Source: a virus
Virus record (IMG/VR): IMGVR_UViG_3300045136_000069
Coordinates: 1 to 36,386 of that record
DNA: 36,386 bases
Direction: 5' to 3' (one strand)
In this document: one piece after another, positions 23,267 to 30,103 of the stretch
Position numbering within the stretch: the first letter of the stretch is position 1
Layout of the letters: every line of letters starts with the position of its first letter
Made by a program: the position numbers and the translations under genes
The notes under the pieces: generated by a model
What the model saw: only the letters and a program-made list of their open reading frames with translations
Told to the model about the DNA's origin: nothing
Database searches by the model: none

Positions 23267-24019
23267 TCATTTCCCCCGTTTCATGAAAGCATATATGGCG
23301 ATGCCGACGACGATCAAGGCAACCAATCCGGCGACCGCCCATAACGGCCAGCCGATACTGTGTGATGCCAACCCGGTAGCGGCAGCGGCGGTTCCGCCCG
23401 CGATTGCCGTTCCAAGTCCGGGTTTGACGGCACGAGGCGGCATCGGCAGTTTTGAGGGTGCCGAATAGACGTTCATCGCGTCGAACAGCACGGCACAGCC
23501 GAGTTGCTGGTCAACATAGTCTGGGGCAAACACACCGTCTTTTACGTACTTGCCCTTCACGTACTGATCGGTGCCGGACCAAATATACGGTGACGGCAGC
23601 CCACGGCGCGCATAGCCGAGTCCGTTGTATTGCTCTAACAGTGTAAGTGCGCCGCCCGGTGTCCAGTCGGTCCACCGTGCAGCGTATGGCGGACAGTTGA
23701 CAAGAGCGTCATAGGCGGCATCCTCGAAATTTTTGAATGGACCTCGCCCTTTCGGTACGAGCCGCGTCACGCGATTGAACGGCTCGCCATTAGCGATATT
23801 GGCGCTCCATTTCCCGCCTGCCTCCCGCTCATGTATGACGGCAATCACAAACCATGGCACGCCTGTACGAGATTCGATGCGTTTGTAGATCGCTTGGGCG
23901 TCAGGAGAGCAAAGTCGCTTCGCAACGACGTTTGCGGTGCGCAAAGCAGACGGCTTTGCCTGATGCTTGCGCCATCTTTCAGTGTTTGCGGCAAGCAGCT
24001 TTGCAATTCTCGGCGTCAT
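23267..24019 (-). CDS. Endolysin of the phage lysozyme family (COG5526-like) with C-terminal membrane anchor
   Basis: The 250-residue enzyme should cleave peptidoglycan at the end of infection. The segment VIAVIHEREAGGKWSANIANGEPF carries the likely catalytic Glu (64 or 66), and the rest of the family pattern follows: LVPKGRGPF, LLEQYNGLGYARRGLPSPYIWSGTDQY, KGKYVKDG and DQQLGCAVLFDAM. After residue 195 a Pro/Gly/Ala linker leads to a single strong transmembrane segment (WPLWAVAGLVALIVVGIAIYAFM) and a basic end KRGK. There is no N-terminal signal, so the enzyme appears tail-anchored. GAAGG lies just upstream of the ATG, which follows the helicase stop by one base. Confidence 0.83.
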   Translation of the reverse strand: MTPRIAKLLAANTERWRKHQAKPSALRTANVVAKRLCSPDAQAIYKRIESRTGVPWFVIAVIHEREAGGKWSANIANGEPFNRVTRLVPKGRGPFKNFEDAAYDALVNCPPYAARWTDWTPGGALTLLEQYNGLGYARRGLPSPYIWSGTDQYVKGKYVKDGVFAPDYVDQQLGCAVLFDAMNVYSAPSKLPMPPRAVKPGLGTAIAGGTAAAATGLASHSIGWPLWAVAGLVALIVVGIAIYAFMKRGK

Positions 24020-24020
24020 G

Positions 24021-24446
24021 TCAGACCTTCGTTGCCAGCGTCAGCAGCCGCGACGTAAGCGTGACAAGGCGCGCCTGCAACTGCGCAACTTGCGCCGAAA
24101 TGTTCGCCAACTCATGATGTAGGTCGCCCGCAAATACGGGTGAGATGTTTGCCGGAGTCGGCTCCGATACGGTCGTCGGAGGCGTTACACTTGATGCCTT
24201 GGCGACCTCCGTGTACTGCGCATCGACAAACGCGCTGATACTTTCACGGATTTTCTGCCGCTGCGACTGTTGCTGCAGTGCGTCCGACGCAAGCTGCGCA
24301 GGCGCGGCAGACGGCGCGGCAGACGGCGCGGCAGACGGCGCGGCAGACGGCGCGGCAGACGGCGGTTGCTGCGCACCATTATTATCGCTTCGCGTGATCG
24401 GACGCGTCCAGCCGGGCGGCAAAGTCTGTTGAGTCTGGTTCGTCAT
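24021..24446 (-). CDS. Probable in-frame internal gene: Pro/Ala-rich coiled-coil protein at the helicase C-terminus
   Basis: Within the helicase frame, ATG 24446 is preceded by GGAAGGGAG about 8 bases upstream, one of the better ribosome-binding sites on this strand. The 141 residues it would give do not belong to the helicase fold: MTNQTQQTLPPGWTRPI, a Pro-Ser-Ala-Ala repeat (five copies), a Gln-rich helix and a C-terminal heptad helix (LANISAQVAQLQARLVTLTSRLLTLATKV). Either it is a separate protein fused to the helicase by loss of a stop, or both fused and free forms are made. Function unknown; the heptads suggest oligomerisation. Confidence 0.6.
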   Translation of the reverse strand: MTNQTQQTLPPGWTRPITRSDNNGAQQPPSAAPSAAPSAAPSAAPSAAPAQLASDALQQQSQRQKIRESISAFVDAQYTEVAKASSVTPPTTVSEPTPANISPVFAGDLHHELANISAQVAQLQARLVTLTSRLLTLATKV

Positions 24447-25844
24447 TGTCGTATCTCCCTTCCTGATGTAAGAGGCCAGCAGCCTCATAAATTCTGAGTG
24501 TGTCTTAAACTTGTTTCGCACGGCTGTCAACTTGAGGTCGTCAATCGTGTTAGGGACTCTCAGAATGTGGTTAAAGACGCGCTCGGCGGTATTGCCGGAC
24601 CGCCGAATCCGTCTGATGAATTGGTCATATAGCTCCCACGACCACGGCAGTCCGAACCATGCAACATGTTTCGCACTTGCGCCCTGCAAGTTAAGGCCGT
24701 GTCCTGCCGACTGCGGATGAGCGGCGAGTAACGGTAGCTCGCCACGATTCCAAGCATCTTTCCAAGCTTCCTCTTGCGATGCGGTGTGGCCGCCGCCGAA
24801 GCATGGCAGCACGCCACCCGGTAGCCGCGCCGCAAACCGTTCGCGAATGCGCTCAAGGTCATGCTGAAACTCGTAACCGACTAACAACGGCGCTCCGTTC
24901 AATTCCTCGAATAATTCTTCGAGCGCGTCCAGCTTCGCATCGTGAATTTTTATCGGCTCACGGTTTTCATCGTACACGGCGCCGTTTGCAAGCTGCGACA
25001 GTTTCGTATAGCACGCCGCCGCGTTTGCCGCTGTTATCGTTCCTTCCGGCAAGGCCAAAATATATGATTTTTCAAGGCTTTCGTACATTTTTTGTTCCTT
25101 CGGCTCAAGCCATACATCACGTATATCATCGACGATTTCCGGCAACTGCACATACTCAGCCGGATCGACCTCGAACCAGTAAGGGGAGATTTTGTTTGCT
25201 ATCAGCTTATCGGCTCCCGGTCGCAGTGTCCATACAAAGCCGGTATAGTCCACCGTAAAATACTGGTCACGGTAGCGCGTGATGAATCGGCCCAGCGCCG
25301 CGCCATCGTCCAGAATAAGTTGCTGTCCAAACACGTCCAAATAACCGTTTGCCGTAAGCGACCCGGTTAAGCCCCAACGGCGTTTTGCTTGTTTAAGGAA
25401 CGGACGCAGCATCTTGCTACGCTGCGATTGCGGGTTTTTGAATTTTGTCAATTCATCAATACATACCACGTCAAACGGCCATGGCTTTCCCACCAGCACA
25501 TCACACAACCATGCGACGCTTTCAGGATTGATAAGGTACACGTCCGCGTCCGCCGCCAAGCCCTTCTCCCGCTTCGCCCGGTCGCCGATAATTTTGCTGA
25601 CGCGCAAATGCTCGAATTGTGTCCATCTGGCGATTTCGGACGGCCACGTAAGATGACAGACGCGCAGCGGAGCAATAACCAGCATCTTTTTAGCCTTGCC
25701 TTCCGCCAACAGCCGTGCGAACGCCGACAATGTAATCGACGTTTTCCGCGCGCCCGGCTCAAGCGGAAGCCCGCCCGCCGTCGTTCCGTACAAAAACTCA
25801 GCCGCGCGAATCATGTACGGCAGAGGTTGCCATATTTCGCTCAT
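24021..25844 (-). CDS. SNF2/DEAD-like superfamily 2 helicase with an unusual C-terminal extension
   Basis: Phage helicases of this kind act in replication or recombination. The first about 460 of 607 residues are the helicase: P-loop region GLPLEPGARKTSITL (29-36), motif Ia VIAPLRVCHLTWPSE, DELT box at 130-133, motif III GLTGSLTANG, and in the second domain LLVGYEFQHDLERI, HPQSAGHGLNLQG (motif V) and FIRRIRRSGN (motif VI). The P-loop reads ARKT where GLGKT is usual. After residue 466 comes an in-frame extension of 141 residues that begins with Met and has its own Shine-Dalgarno, annotated separately. The start has AGGAAA upstream and overlaps the 60-residue gene by 47 bases. Confidence 0.87.
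   Translation of the reverse strand: MSEIWQPLPYMIRAAEFLYGTTAGGLPLEPGARKTSITLSAFARLLAEGKAKKMLVIAPLRVCHLTWPSEIARWTQFEHLRVSKIIGDRAKREKGLAADADVYLINPESVAWLCDVLVGKPWPFDVVCIDELTKFKNPQSQRSKMLRPFLKQAKRRWGLTGSLTANGYLDVFGQQLILDDGAALGRFITRYRDQYFTVDYTGFVWTLRPGADKLIANKISPYWFEVDPAEYVQLPEIVDDIRDVWLEPKEQKMYESLEKSYILALPEGTITAANAAACYTKLSQLANGAVYDENREPIKIHDAKLDALEELFEELNGAPLLVGYEFQHDLERIRERFAARLPGGVLPCFGGGHTASQEEAWKDAWNRGELPLLAAHPQSAGHGLNLQGASAKHVAWFGLPWSWELYDQFIRRIRRSGNTAERVFNHILRVPNTIDDLKLTAVRNKFKTHSEFMRLLASYIRKGDTTMTNQTQQTLPPGWTRPITRSDNNGAQQPPSAAPSAAPSAAPSAAPSAAPAQLASDALQQQSQRQKIRESISAFVDAQYTEVAKASSVTPPTTVSEPTPANISPVFAGDLHHELANISAQVAQLQARLVTLTSRLLTLATKV
24301..24360 (-). repeat. 12-bp microsatellite, five perfect copies
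   Basis: The + strand reads GGCGCGGCAGAC five times without error; the - strand frame gives SAAP-type repeats. Perfect identity indicates recent slippage and probably copy-number variation between relatives. Confidence 0.97.
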
Positions 25845-25980
25845 GTTTTTCCTGCATTACCTGTTCCCACGACCGCAGACGGGCGTAGTAACTTTCGTAA
25901 TAGGCGCGCCGTGCCTCGCGTTCGGAAACCGCCCGCGTCATTTTCTCTTGATACGATAACTCTCGCGGCAGACTACTCAT
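25798..25980 (-). CDS. Small charged helical protein of unknown function
   Basis: The 60-residue product (LPRELSYQEKMTRAVSERE..., then ARLRSWEQVMQEKHERN) is rich in Arg, Glu and Tyr and is probably all helix. The ATG overlaps the VRR-NUC stop (ATGA), and its 3' end overlaps the helicase by 47 bases. The exact coupling at its start is the main evidence that it is real. No family is recognised. Confidence 0.55.
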   Translation of the reverse strand: MSSLPRELSYQEKMTRAVSEREARRAYYESYYARLRSWEQVMQEKHERNMATSAVHDSRG

Positions 25981-26273
25981 GCCTCAGGTATCCCCTCTAA
26001 CAGCACGACAAACTCCCTGAAACTACGCACAACGTCAGCGTACATTCCAATATCTTGCAGCAGCATGATACGCTGCCACTGTAATGGCGACACGACGCCC
26101 TTCGGTCCCTTAAACTCAACAAATACGGGCTTACGATTGAAACCCAGAAACAAATCATCCGGCCAGCCACGCGCCGCGCCGGGTCCAAAGTGCAGCCGGA
26201 TATGAACCCACCCACGTTCTTTTGCATATAGGATACATTTACGTCGAACCTGTTGTTCCGTTTGTTTAGCCAT
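25977..26273 (-). CDS. VRR-NUC domain nuclease
   Basis: This 98-residue stand-alone nuclease of the PD-(D/E)XK superfamily shows the VRR-NUC signature: a conserved early Glu (Glu7 in TEQQVRR), GPGAARGWPDDLFLG (Asp39) and VFVEFKGPKG (Glu53, Lys55), then a Gln helix SPLQWQRIMLL. Such proteins resolve branched DNA or trim ends in phage replication. The ATG at 26273 is chosen because it starts directly at the domain and overlaps the upstream nuclease stop by 8 bases, with GGAGG about 11 bases upstream. A longer frame upstream reads antisense-like sequence inside the neighbouring gene. Confidence 0.88.
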   Translation of the reverse strand: MAKQTEQQVRRKCILYAKERGWVHIRLHFGPGAARGWPDDLFLGFNRKPVFVEFKGPKGVVSPLQWQRIMLLQDIGMYADVVRSFREFVVLLEGIPEA

Positions 26274-26928
26274 AGCGGCATTTCCCTCCGTTGCTGGCCG
26301 CGAACGGGCACCATTGGCAGAACGCATTAGGCTTCGGTGCAAAGTCGCGCTCCGTTTCCATAGCGGTTGCGCGCTCAATCCACTTGTCTTTCGACGCCAG
26401 TGCGTCCGCCCGTTCGGCTTCGGTTGCAACAACCTTACCGTCATCCAGATTGACAATGGCGACCCGGATGCGCGGCGCCGTCCAGATACTTGCAGCCGTC
26501 AGCCGATACAAGTCCAGTTGTTCGCTATAGGACTCGGCGCGCGTCTTGCCGGTTTTCCAATCAATAATATGCAGTAGGCCACCGTCGTCGGTTTGATATG
26601 CCACGTCCATTTTGACCGTCAGCCATACATTTGGGCCGCCCGGCTTGACCATCTGCCAGTCGCGGTTGAGTGTGATTTTATGCTCGATCAGCCGATCTTC
26701 GTGTGCAACGACTTCACTCATAACCCGCGCCGCAGCCGGATGCAGTTTGAGCGTTTCCGGCCACGGCGTACCGGCCAATAGCTTCTCAGCCGCAGCGTGC
26801 ATTTCCCGTCCGTGTAGTAGTTGTGGCGACGGTTTCCCTTCCGGCTCACGCAACACGTAACGATAGTGATAGCGCGCCGGGCACTGGTCGAAAAATGACC
26901 ACTTGGTATAGTCCCAACGGAAAGTCAT
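26266..26928 (-). CDS. RecB/Cas4-type PD-(D/E)XK exonuclease with Cys cluster
   Basis: The 220-residue product has the RecB-family pattern: WSFFDQCPARYHYRYV (with Cys16), LHGREMHAAAE (His44), Asp108, IIDWKTGK (Asp123, Lys125) and QLDLYRL. Three more Cys (204, 207, 217) near the end, together with Cys16, form the spacing expected for the iron-sulphur cluster of Cas4/AddB-type nucleases. It probably resects or processes DNA ends during replication or recombination. It starts by TGATG overlap with the polymerase stop and overlaps the VRR-NUC gene. Confidence 0.88.
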   Translation of the reverse strand: MTFRWDYTKWSFFDQCPARYHYRYVLREPEGKPSPQLLHGREMHAAAEKLLAGTPWPETLKLHPAAARVMSEVVAHEDRLIEHKITLNRDWQMVKPGGPNVWLTVKMDVAYQTDDGGLLHIIDWKTGKTRAESYSEQLDLYRLTAASIWTAPRIRVAIVNLDDGKVVATEAERADALASKDKWIERATAMETERDFAPKPNAFCQWCPFAASNGGKCRYG

Positions 26929-28751
26929 CAGTCATATCCTCCGTTGCCGGTCGGCGTCAATTCGCCCCACGTCGGGCCGATTTTGCCCTTGCTTATCATC
27001 GGCGTTCGGATACGGTCGGCTTCCATCGCTTCCTTGAGAACACCCATTTCAGTACTTGCCTCATCCTCTGGTGCGCTAATGTTGATTTCATCATAGACTG
27101 TTGTAAGCAACCGCGAATGTCTCCCACGACGTCCATCCCAATCAATGATAGCTTCCTTCGTCAGATCGGCGCTCGAACCTTGTACCAGATAGTTTAGCAG
27201 CATGTAGCTGTTATCCTCGCCCGGCGCACCCGGCGGCATCCCGTACAGTCGTCCGCCCCATGTCCGTATCTTTCCGCCACGGCGGATGATGCGAACAATT
27301 TCTTCGTTGAGGATGACGCGGCCCGGCAGCGCCCGATTATGAATGCGGCGAAACTCCATAGCCTCTAGTTTCGAAATTCGCAACCGCGCAGCAATCGCCG
27401 GAAGCCCGCCGCCGTACAATGCGGTGAAATTCAGTATCTTGACCTTGGTGCGGTCCAAGTCGCGCCCACTAAGCCGATCACAGACGGACTTGATGTATGA
27501 ATGTACGTCCAGTTTTGGATTTTTCCTATACTGCGCGAGCAAGTCTCCGTTCTCAAAATGTGCGAACACGCGCAACTCTTGTCCGTCGAAGTCACGATGC
27601 AGAAAGACATGCCCCGGGTCGGCTTTGATATACTTGCGGCACAGCGGCAGCGGCGGCACTCCGAGAAATGTAGGATGCTTATAGCCGTCGTCACGATCAT
27701 CGAAACTTTTTGGCAGATTGAGAAAGTTGTGTGCGCTTGATGCGATGCGTCCAGTGCGCGTCCCACCTTCGCCGCGTGTCTGATGCCATTGTGTCGATAT
27801 GCGACCGCCCCAATACTGCGACTGCTCAAACCACGGACGCATGAACGTATTGAGACACGTTGATAACCGATTGCGGTAGCCGATGGCATACGCCGTTTCC
27901 GCCGTTCGGAACTTAGCCGGATGCAGCGCCTCTTTGTCGGCTTTTATTTTGCCAGTAGGTGTCTTAGGCAAGTCTGCCTCGCGAACCTCATTGGCGCGCA
28001 GTAGAGCATCAATCAATTCGGCGTTAGAATCGAGATTCAATTCTGCGGCATCAAGTCGTTCACGCAGCCAGCGGTCCGTTGCTTCGAGAGCGACACTATA
28101 ATGTGCAATGTCCGTCGCCAACGCCTCTTGATTGACATACAGCCCACGACGCGCATTCGCCATCAAAATCGGCATCAGTTGTAATTCGCGAATGTACGCA
28201 GAACGCATACCCGCGTCGATGACGCGCGGATGCAGATAGTTGAACAGCCGGTATGTGCGTTCTACGTCACCGATAGCGTATCGTCGTCGTATCGGCTCCG
28301 GCACCGCGCAGATGTAGGCGCCCACGGTTTTTGTTGTTACTTTGCCACCATACTCACGCTCGATAGCGCCTTTGTTGGCGAAAATCCATGCGTGCAAGTC
28401 GCTCACGTCCTCGTTTGGCATTCCCAGATACATAGCGGCGAGCGGTTTAAGCCCTAGGCTAGACTCATACGGATTATTGAGAAACGCGAGTATCTGTGTG
28501 TCATGCACCCGCGTCCAAGGAAGCGGTTCCATCATGTCGCGTTCGATTGCCACGGCAAGATCAAACGGTGCATTGTGAAAAATGAGTGGCTGTCCGCTTG
28601 CCCACACGCGCCGCAATTCCTCGCGCGCAGCATCGCCGCTGTAGTAGCGCCCCGGTTCATCACCCCATTTTGTCGCGACGCCCACCGGCTTCGGCGGATA
28701 GTAGGGCCGAAAGTTGTTGATCGGAAATGTCTCGTAATCAACGACGATCAT
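26928..28751 (-). CDS. Family A DNA polymerase with 3'-5' exonuclease domain
   Basis: This is the replicative polymerase (607 residues). Exonuclease: VVDYETFP (Asp5, Glu7), LIFHNAPFD (Asp64) and YAIGDVERTYRL (Asp162). Polymerase: the TRTGRIASSAHNFLNLPK template-binding segment (332-349), motif A RDFDGQELR (Asp387), motif B KVKILNFTALYGG (about 436-448) and motif C VYDEINIS (Asp554, Glu555). Motif C has Tyr where His is usual (HDE), and motif A has DFDGQ where DYSQI is typical of bacterial Pol I. GGGAG lies about 7 bases upstream of the ATG. It heads the polymerase-nuclease-nuclease-helicase block. Confidence 0.95.
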   Translation of the reverse strand: MIVVDYETFPINNFRPYYPPKPVGVATKWGDEPGRYYSGDAAREELRRVWASGQPLIFHNAPFDLAVAIERDMMEPLPWTRVHDTQILAFLNNPYESSLGLKPLAAMYLGMPNEDVSDLHAWIFANKGAIEREYGGKVTTKTVGAYICAVPEPIRRRYAIGDVERTYRLFNYLHPRVIDAGMRSAYIRELQLMPILMANARRGLYVNQEALATDIAHYSVALEATDRWLRERLDAAELNLDSNAELIDALLRANEVREADLPKTPTGKIKADKEALHPAKFRTAETAYAIGYRNRLSTCLNTFMRPWFEQSQYWGGRISTQWHQTRGEGGTRTGRIASSAHNFLNLPKSFDDRDDGYKHPTFLGVPPLPLCRKYIKADPGHVFLHRDFDGQELRVFAHFENGDLLAQYRKNPKLDVHSYIKSVCDRLSGRDLDRTKVKILNFTALYGGGLPAIAARLRISKLEAMEFRRIHNRALPGRVILNEEIVRIIRRGGKIRTWGGRLYGMPPGAPGEDNSYMLLNYLVQGSSADLTKEAIIDWDGRRGRHSRLLTTVYDEINISAPEDEASTEMGVLKEAMEADRIRTPMISKGKIGPTWGELTPTGNGGYD

Positions 28752-28861
28752 ACCCTACTCCCGCCCCTACTATTCCTGCCGGGCGGATGCCTCAAACGCC
28801 CAGCCTGACTGTCCAGCATTGCCTTTCGGCGGCGCGTACTCGGCGAACAGGACAGATCGCT
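28752..28861 (-). other. Intergenic gap before the polymerase gene with an unexplained open frame
   Basis: The stretch holds the polymerase ribosome-binding site and otherwise no gene with a normal start. A - strand frame, offset by -1 from the upstream gene, stays open from about 28960 through its stop codon to TAG at about 28779 and reads LFAEYAPPKGNAGQSGW. I see no ATG, GTG or TTG in it. Confidence 0.4.
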
Positions 28862-29620
28862 TTAGAAAGGCGCCGCTTGGTCGGACGGCGGCGCGAAACC
28901 CTGAATTGGCTGTGACAGCAAGGCGTTTCGACGCGCGACAATCGGCCCTGCCAGTTCATCCGGCAGCACAGCGAACAAATCAAAGTTGATATGGAATTGG
29001 TGCTTCGGATGCGGCGACACGCTGATACGAGTCGCCACGCCGAACGGTGGACGTTGAACGGTGCTTGCCAATTTGTGAACGTAATCTGACCATGCCCGCA
29101 CCGATGTCACGGGGAGCGACATTTGCACAATATCCGCAGCGGTGTAGTATTTCGCTTGGTCGAACACCTTCCATTGTCCGTCCGCTTCCAGGCGCCCGGC
29201 TGCGAGCATGTATAGGCGACGGCGGTTCTGGCACGCCTTGCCTTTGCGATTGCCGGTGGTAGACGATCCCCACTCGTTCTTTGGGCATCCCTGACAGAGT
29301 GCCGACTGCGGCTGGAAATAGTGCAGCGCGTCTTGCATCGTCGGATGTGGCCCCATGGACTCGCCGTCACGGCTGATGGCATAGCAGCGCGGCGCTTGTG
29401 GCACATCCGGGTCATATGGACCGTCGAAATACGTATTCACCCGCAGACTGTCGATAATGATAGCGAGTGCCTGATTGCCGACGACCGGCTCACCCTCGTA
29501 CAGCATTTGCCCGGCGCGCACCGTTAGACTCGGCATCACGCCAAGCGGTTCCGTCGTTGCGACCGAGCGCGACTGTTCGCGCCAAAAGTCGGCTGAGAAC
29601 GTCTGTAAGTCCTGTCCCAT
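28862..29620 (-). CDS. Conserved phage replication-block protein with four Cys (possible ssDNA-binding protein)
   Basis: The 252-residue product is not assigned with certainty. It has Cys79, then ALCQGCPKNEWGS (Cys109, Cys112) and GKACQNRRRLYML (Cys130), a set that could hold a zinc ion. Beta-rich segments flank it (ALAIIIDSLRVNTYF; TRISVSPHPKHQFHINFDLFAVLP). It lies between the primase-helicase and the polymerase, where phages often carry a single-strand DNA-binding protein, and the mixed-beta build with a central zinc site would fit. This remains inference. AGGA lies about 9 bases upstream of the ATG. It follows the preceding gene by 10 bases. Confidence 0.72.
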   Translation of the reverse strand: MGQDLQTFSADFWREQSRSVATTEPLGVMPSLTVRAGQMLYEGEPVVGNQALAIIIDSLRVNTYFDGPYDPDVPQAPRCYAISRDGESMGPHPTMQDALHYFQPQSALCQGCPKNEWGSSTTGNRKGKACQNRRRLYMLAAGRLEADGQWKVFDQAKYYTAADIVQMSLPVTSVRAWSDYVHKLASTVQRPPFGVATRISVSPHPKHQFHINFDLFAVLPDELAGPIVARRNALLSQPIQGFAPPSDQAAPF

Positions 29621-29630
29621 GATACTTGTC

Positions 29631-30056
29631 CTATGCTTTCGTCAGTGAGAGTTTCTTGTCAACCTTCATTCCAACGCCGTCCGGAATCGGCTGTTTCGCT
29701 TCCTCCATCTCGGCGACGGCTTTGGCGTTGACACGCTTGTACAGCACTTGCGTCTGGCCCGTCTTGATAACCCACGCAGTAAAGCTGTTCCAGTCGTCGA
29801 TGACCGGCGTGCGAACCTCTTTGATTTGTGCCTTGTATCGTAGTCCAACTACGCCTGTCGTGCCCGGCGTTGCTTCAATGGACGCGATGATGTGCTCCTG
29901 AATCTCATCCTCGCGCTTTTTGACAGCTTCAGCCTTGTGCTCCAATTCCAAGCGCAGCGCACGAATCTCCGCAAGCGCATCCGCGCAGTCCCCGAGACTG
30001 ATAGGCAACGGCGCGCCCAATTCGAGTGATACGGCAGTCGGCATACTCTCAGCCAT
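29631..30056 (-). CDS. Conserved replication-block protein of unknown function
   Basis: The product is 141 residues. A Leu/Ala/Glu helix with heptad character (ADALAEIRALRLELEHKAEAVKKREDEIQEHIIASIE) is followed by a compact mixed domain (VVGLRYKAQIKEVRTPVIDDWNSFTAWVIKTG, QVLYKRVNAKAVAEM). The ATG at 30056 is chosen because TTTGGAGG lies directly upstream; the frame continues to a TTG that is itself part of that ribosome-binding site. It sits with the Cys-containing gene between primase and polymerase, so a role at the replication fork is plausible. No named family is recognised. Confidence 0.68.
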   Translation of the reverse strand: MAESMPTAVSLELGAPLPISLGDCADALAEIRALRLELEHKAEAVKKREDEIQEHIIASIEATPGTTGVVGLRYKAQIKEVRTPVIDDWNSFTAWVIKTGQTQVLYKRVNAKAVAEMEEAKQPIPDGVGMKVDKKLSLTKA

Positions 30057-30103
30057 GGTAACCTCCAAAGAGTGTCCGCTTGTAACTCGGCGCAGTTATG
30101 CCG

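Noticed and set aside
24301-24360. 12-bp direct repeats as possible replication iterons
   Set aside because: They are perfect, in frame (12 = 4 codons) and encode a Pro-Ser-Ala-Ala linker; no AT-rich unwinding region is next to them.
26274-26456. Longer VRR-NUC protein starting at 26456
   Set aside because: The extra 61 residues lie in the alternative frame of the RecB-type nuclease C-terminus and look random; the domain begins at 26273.
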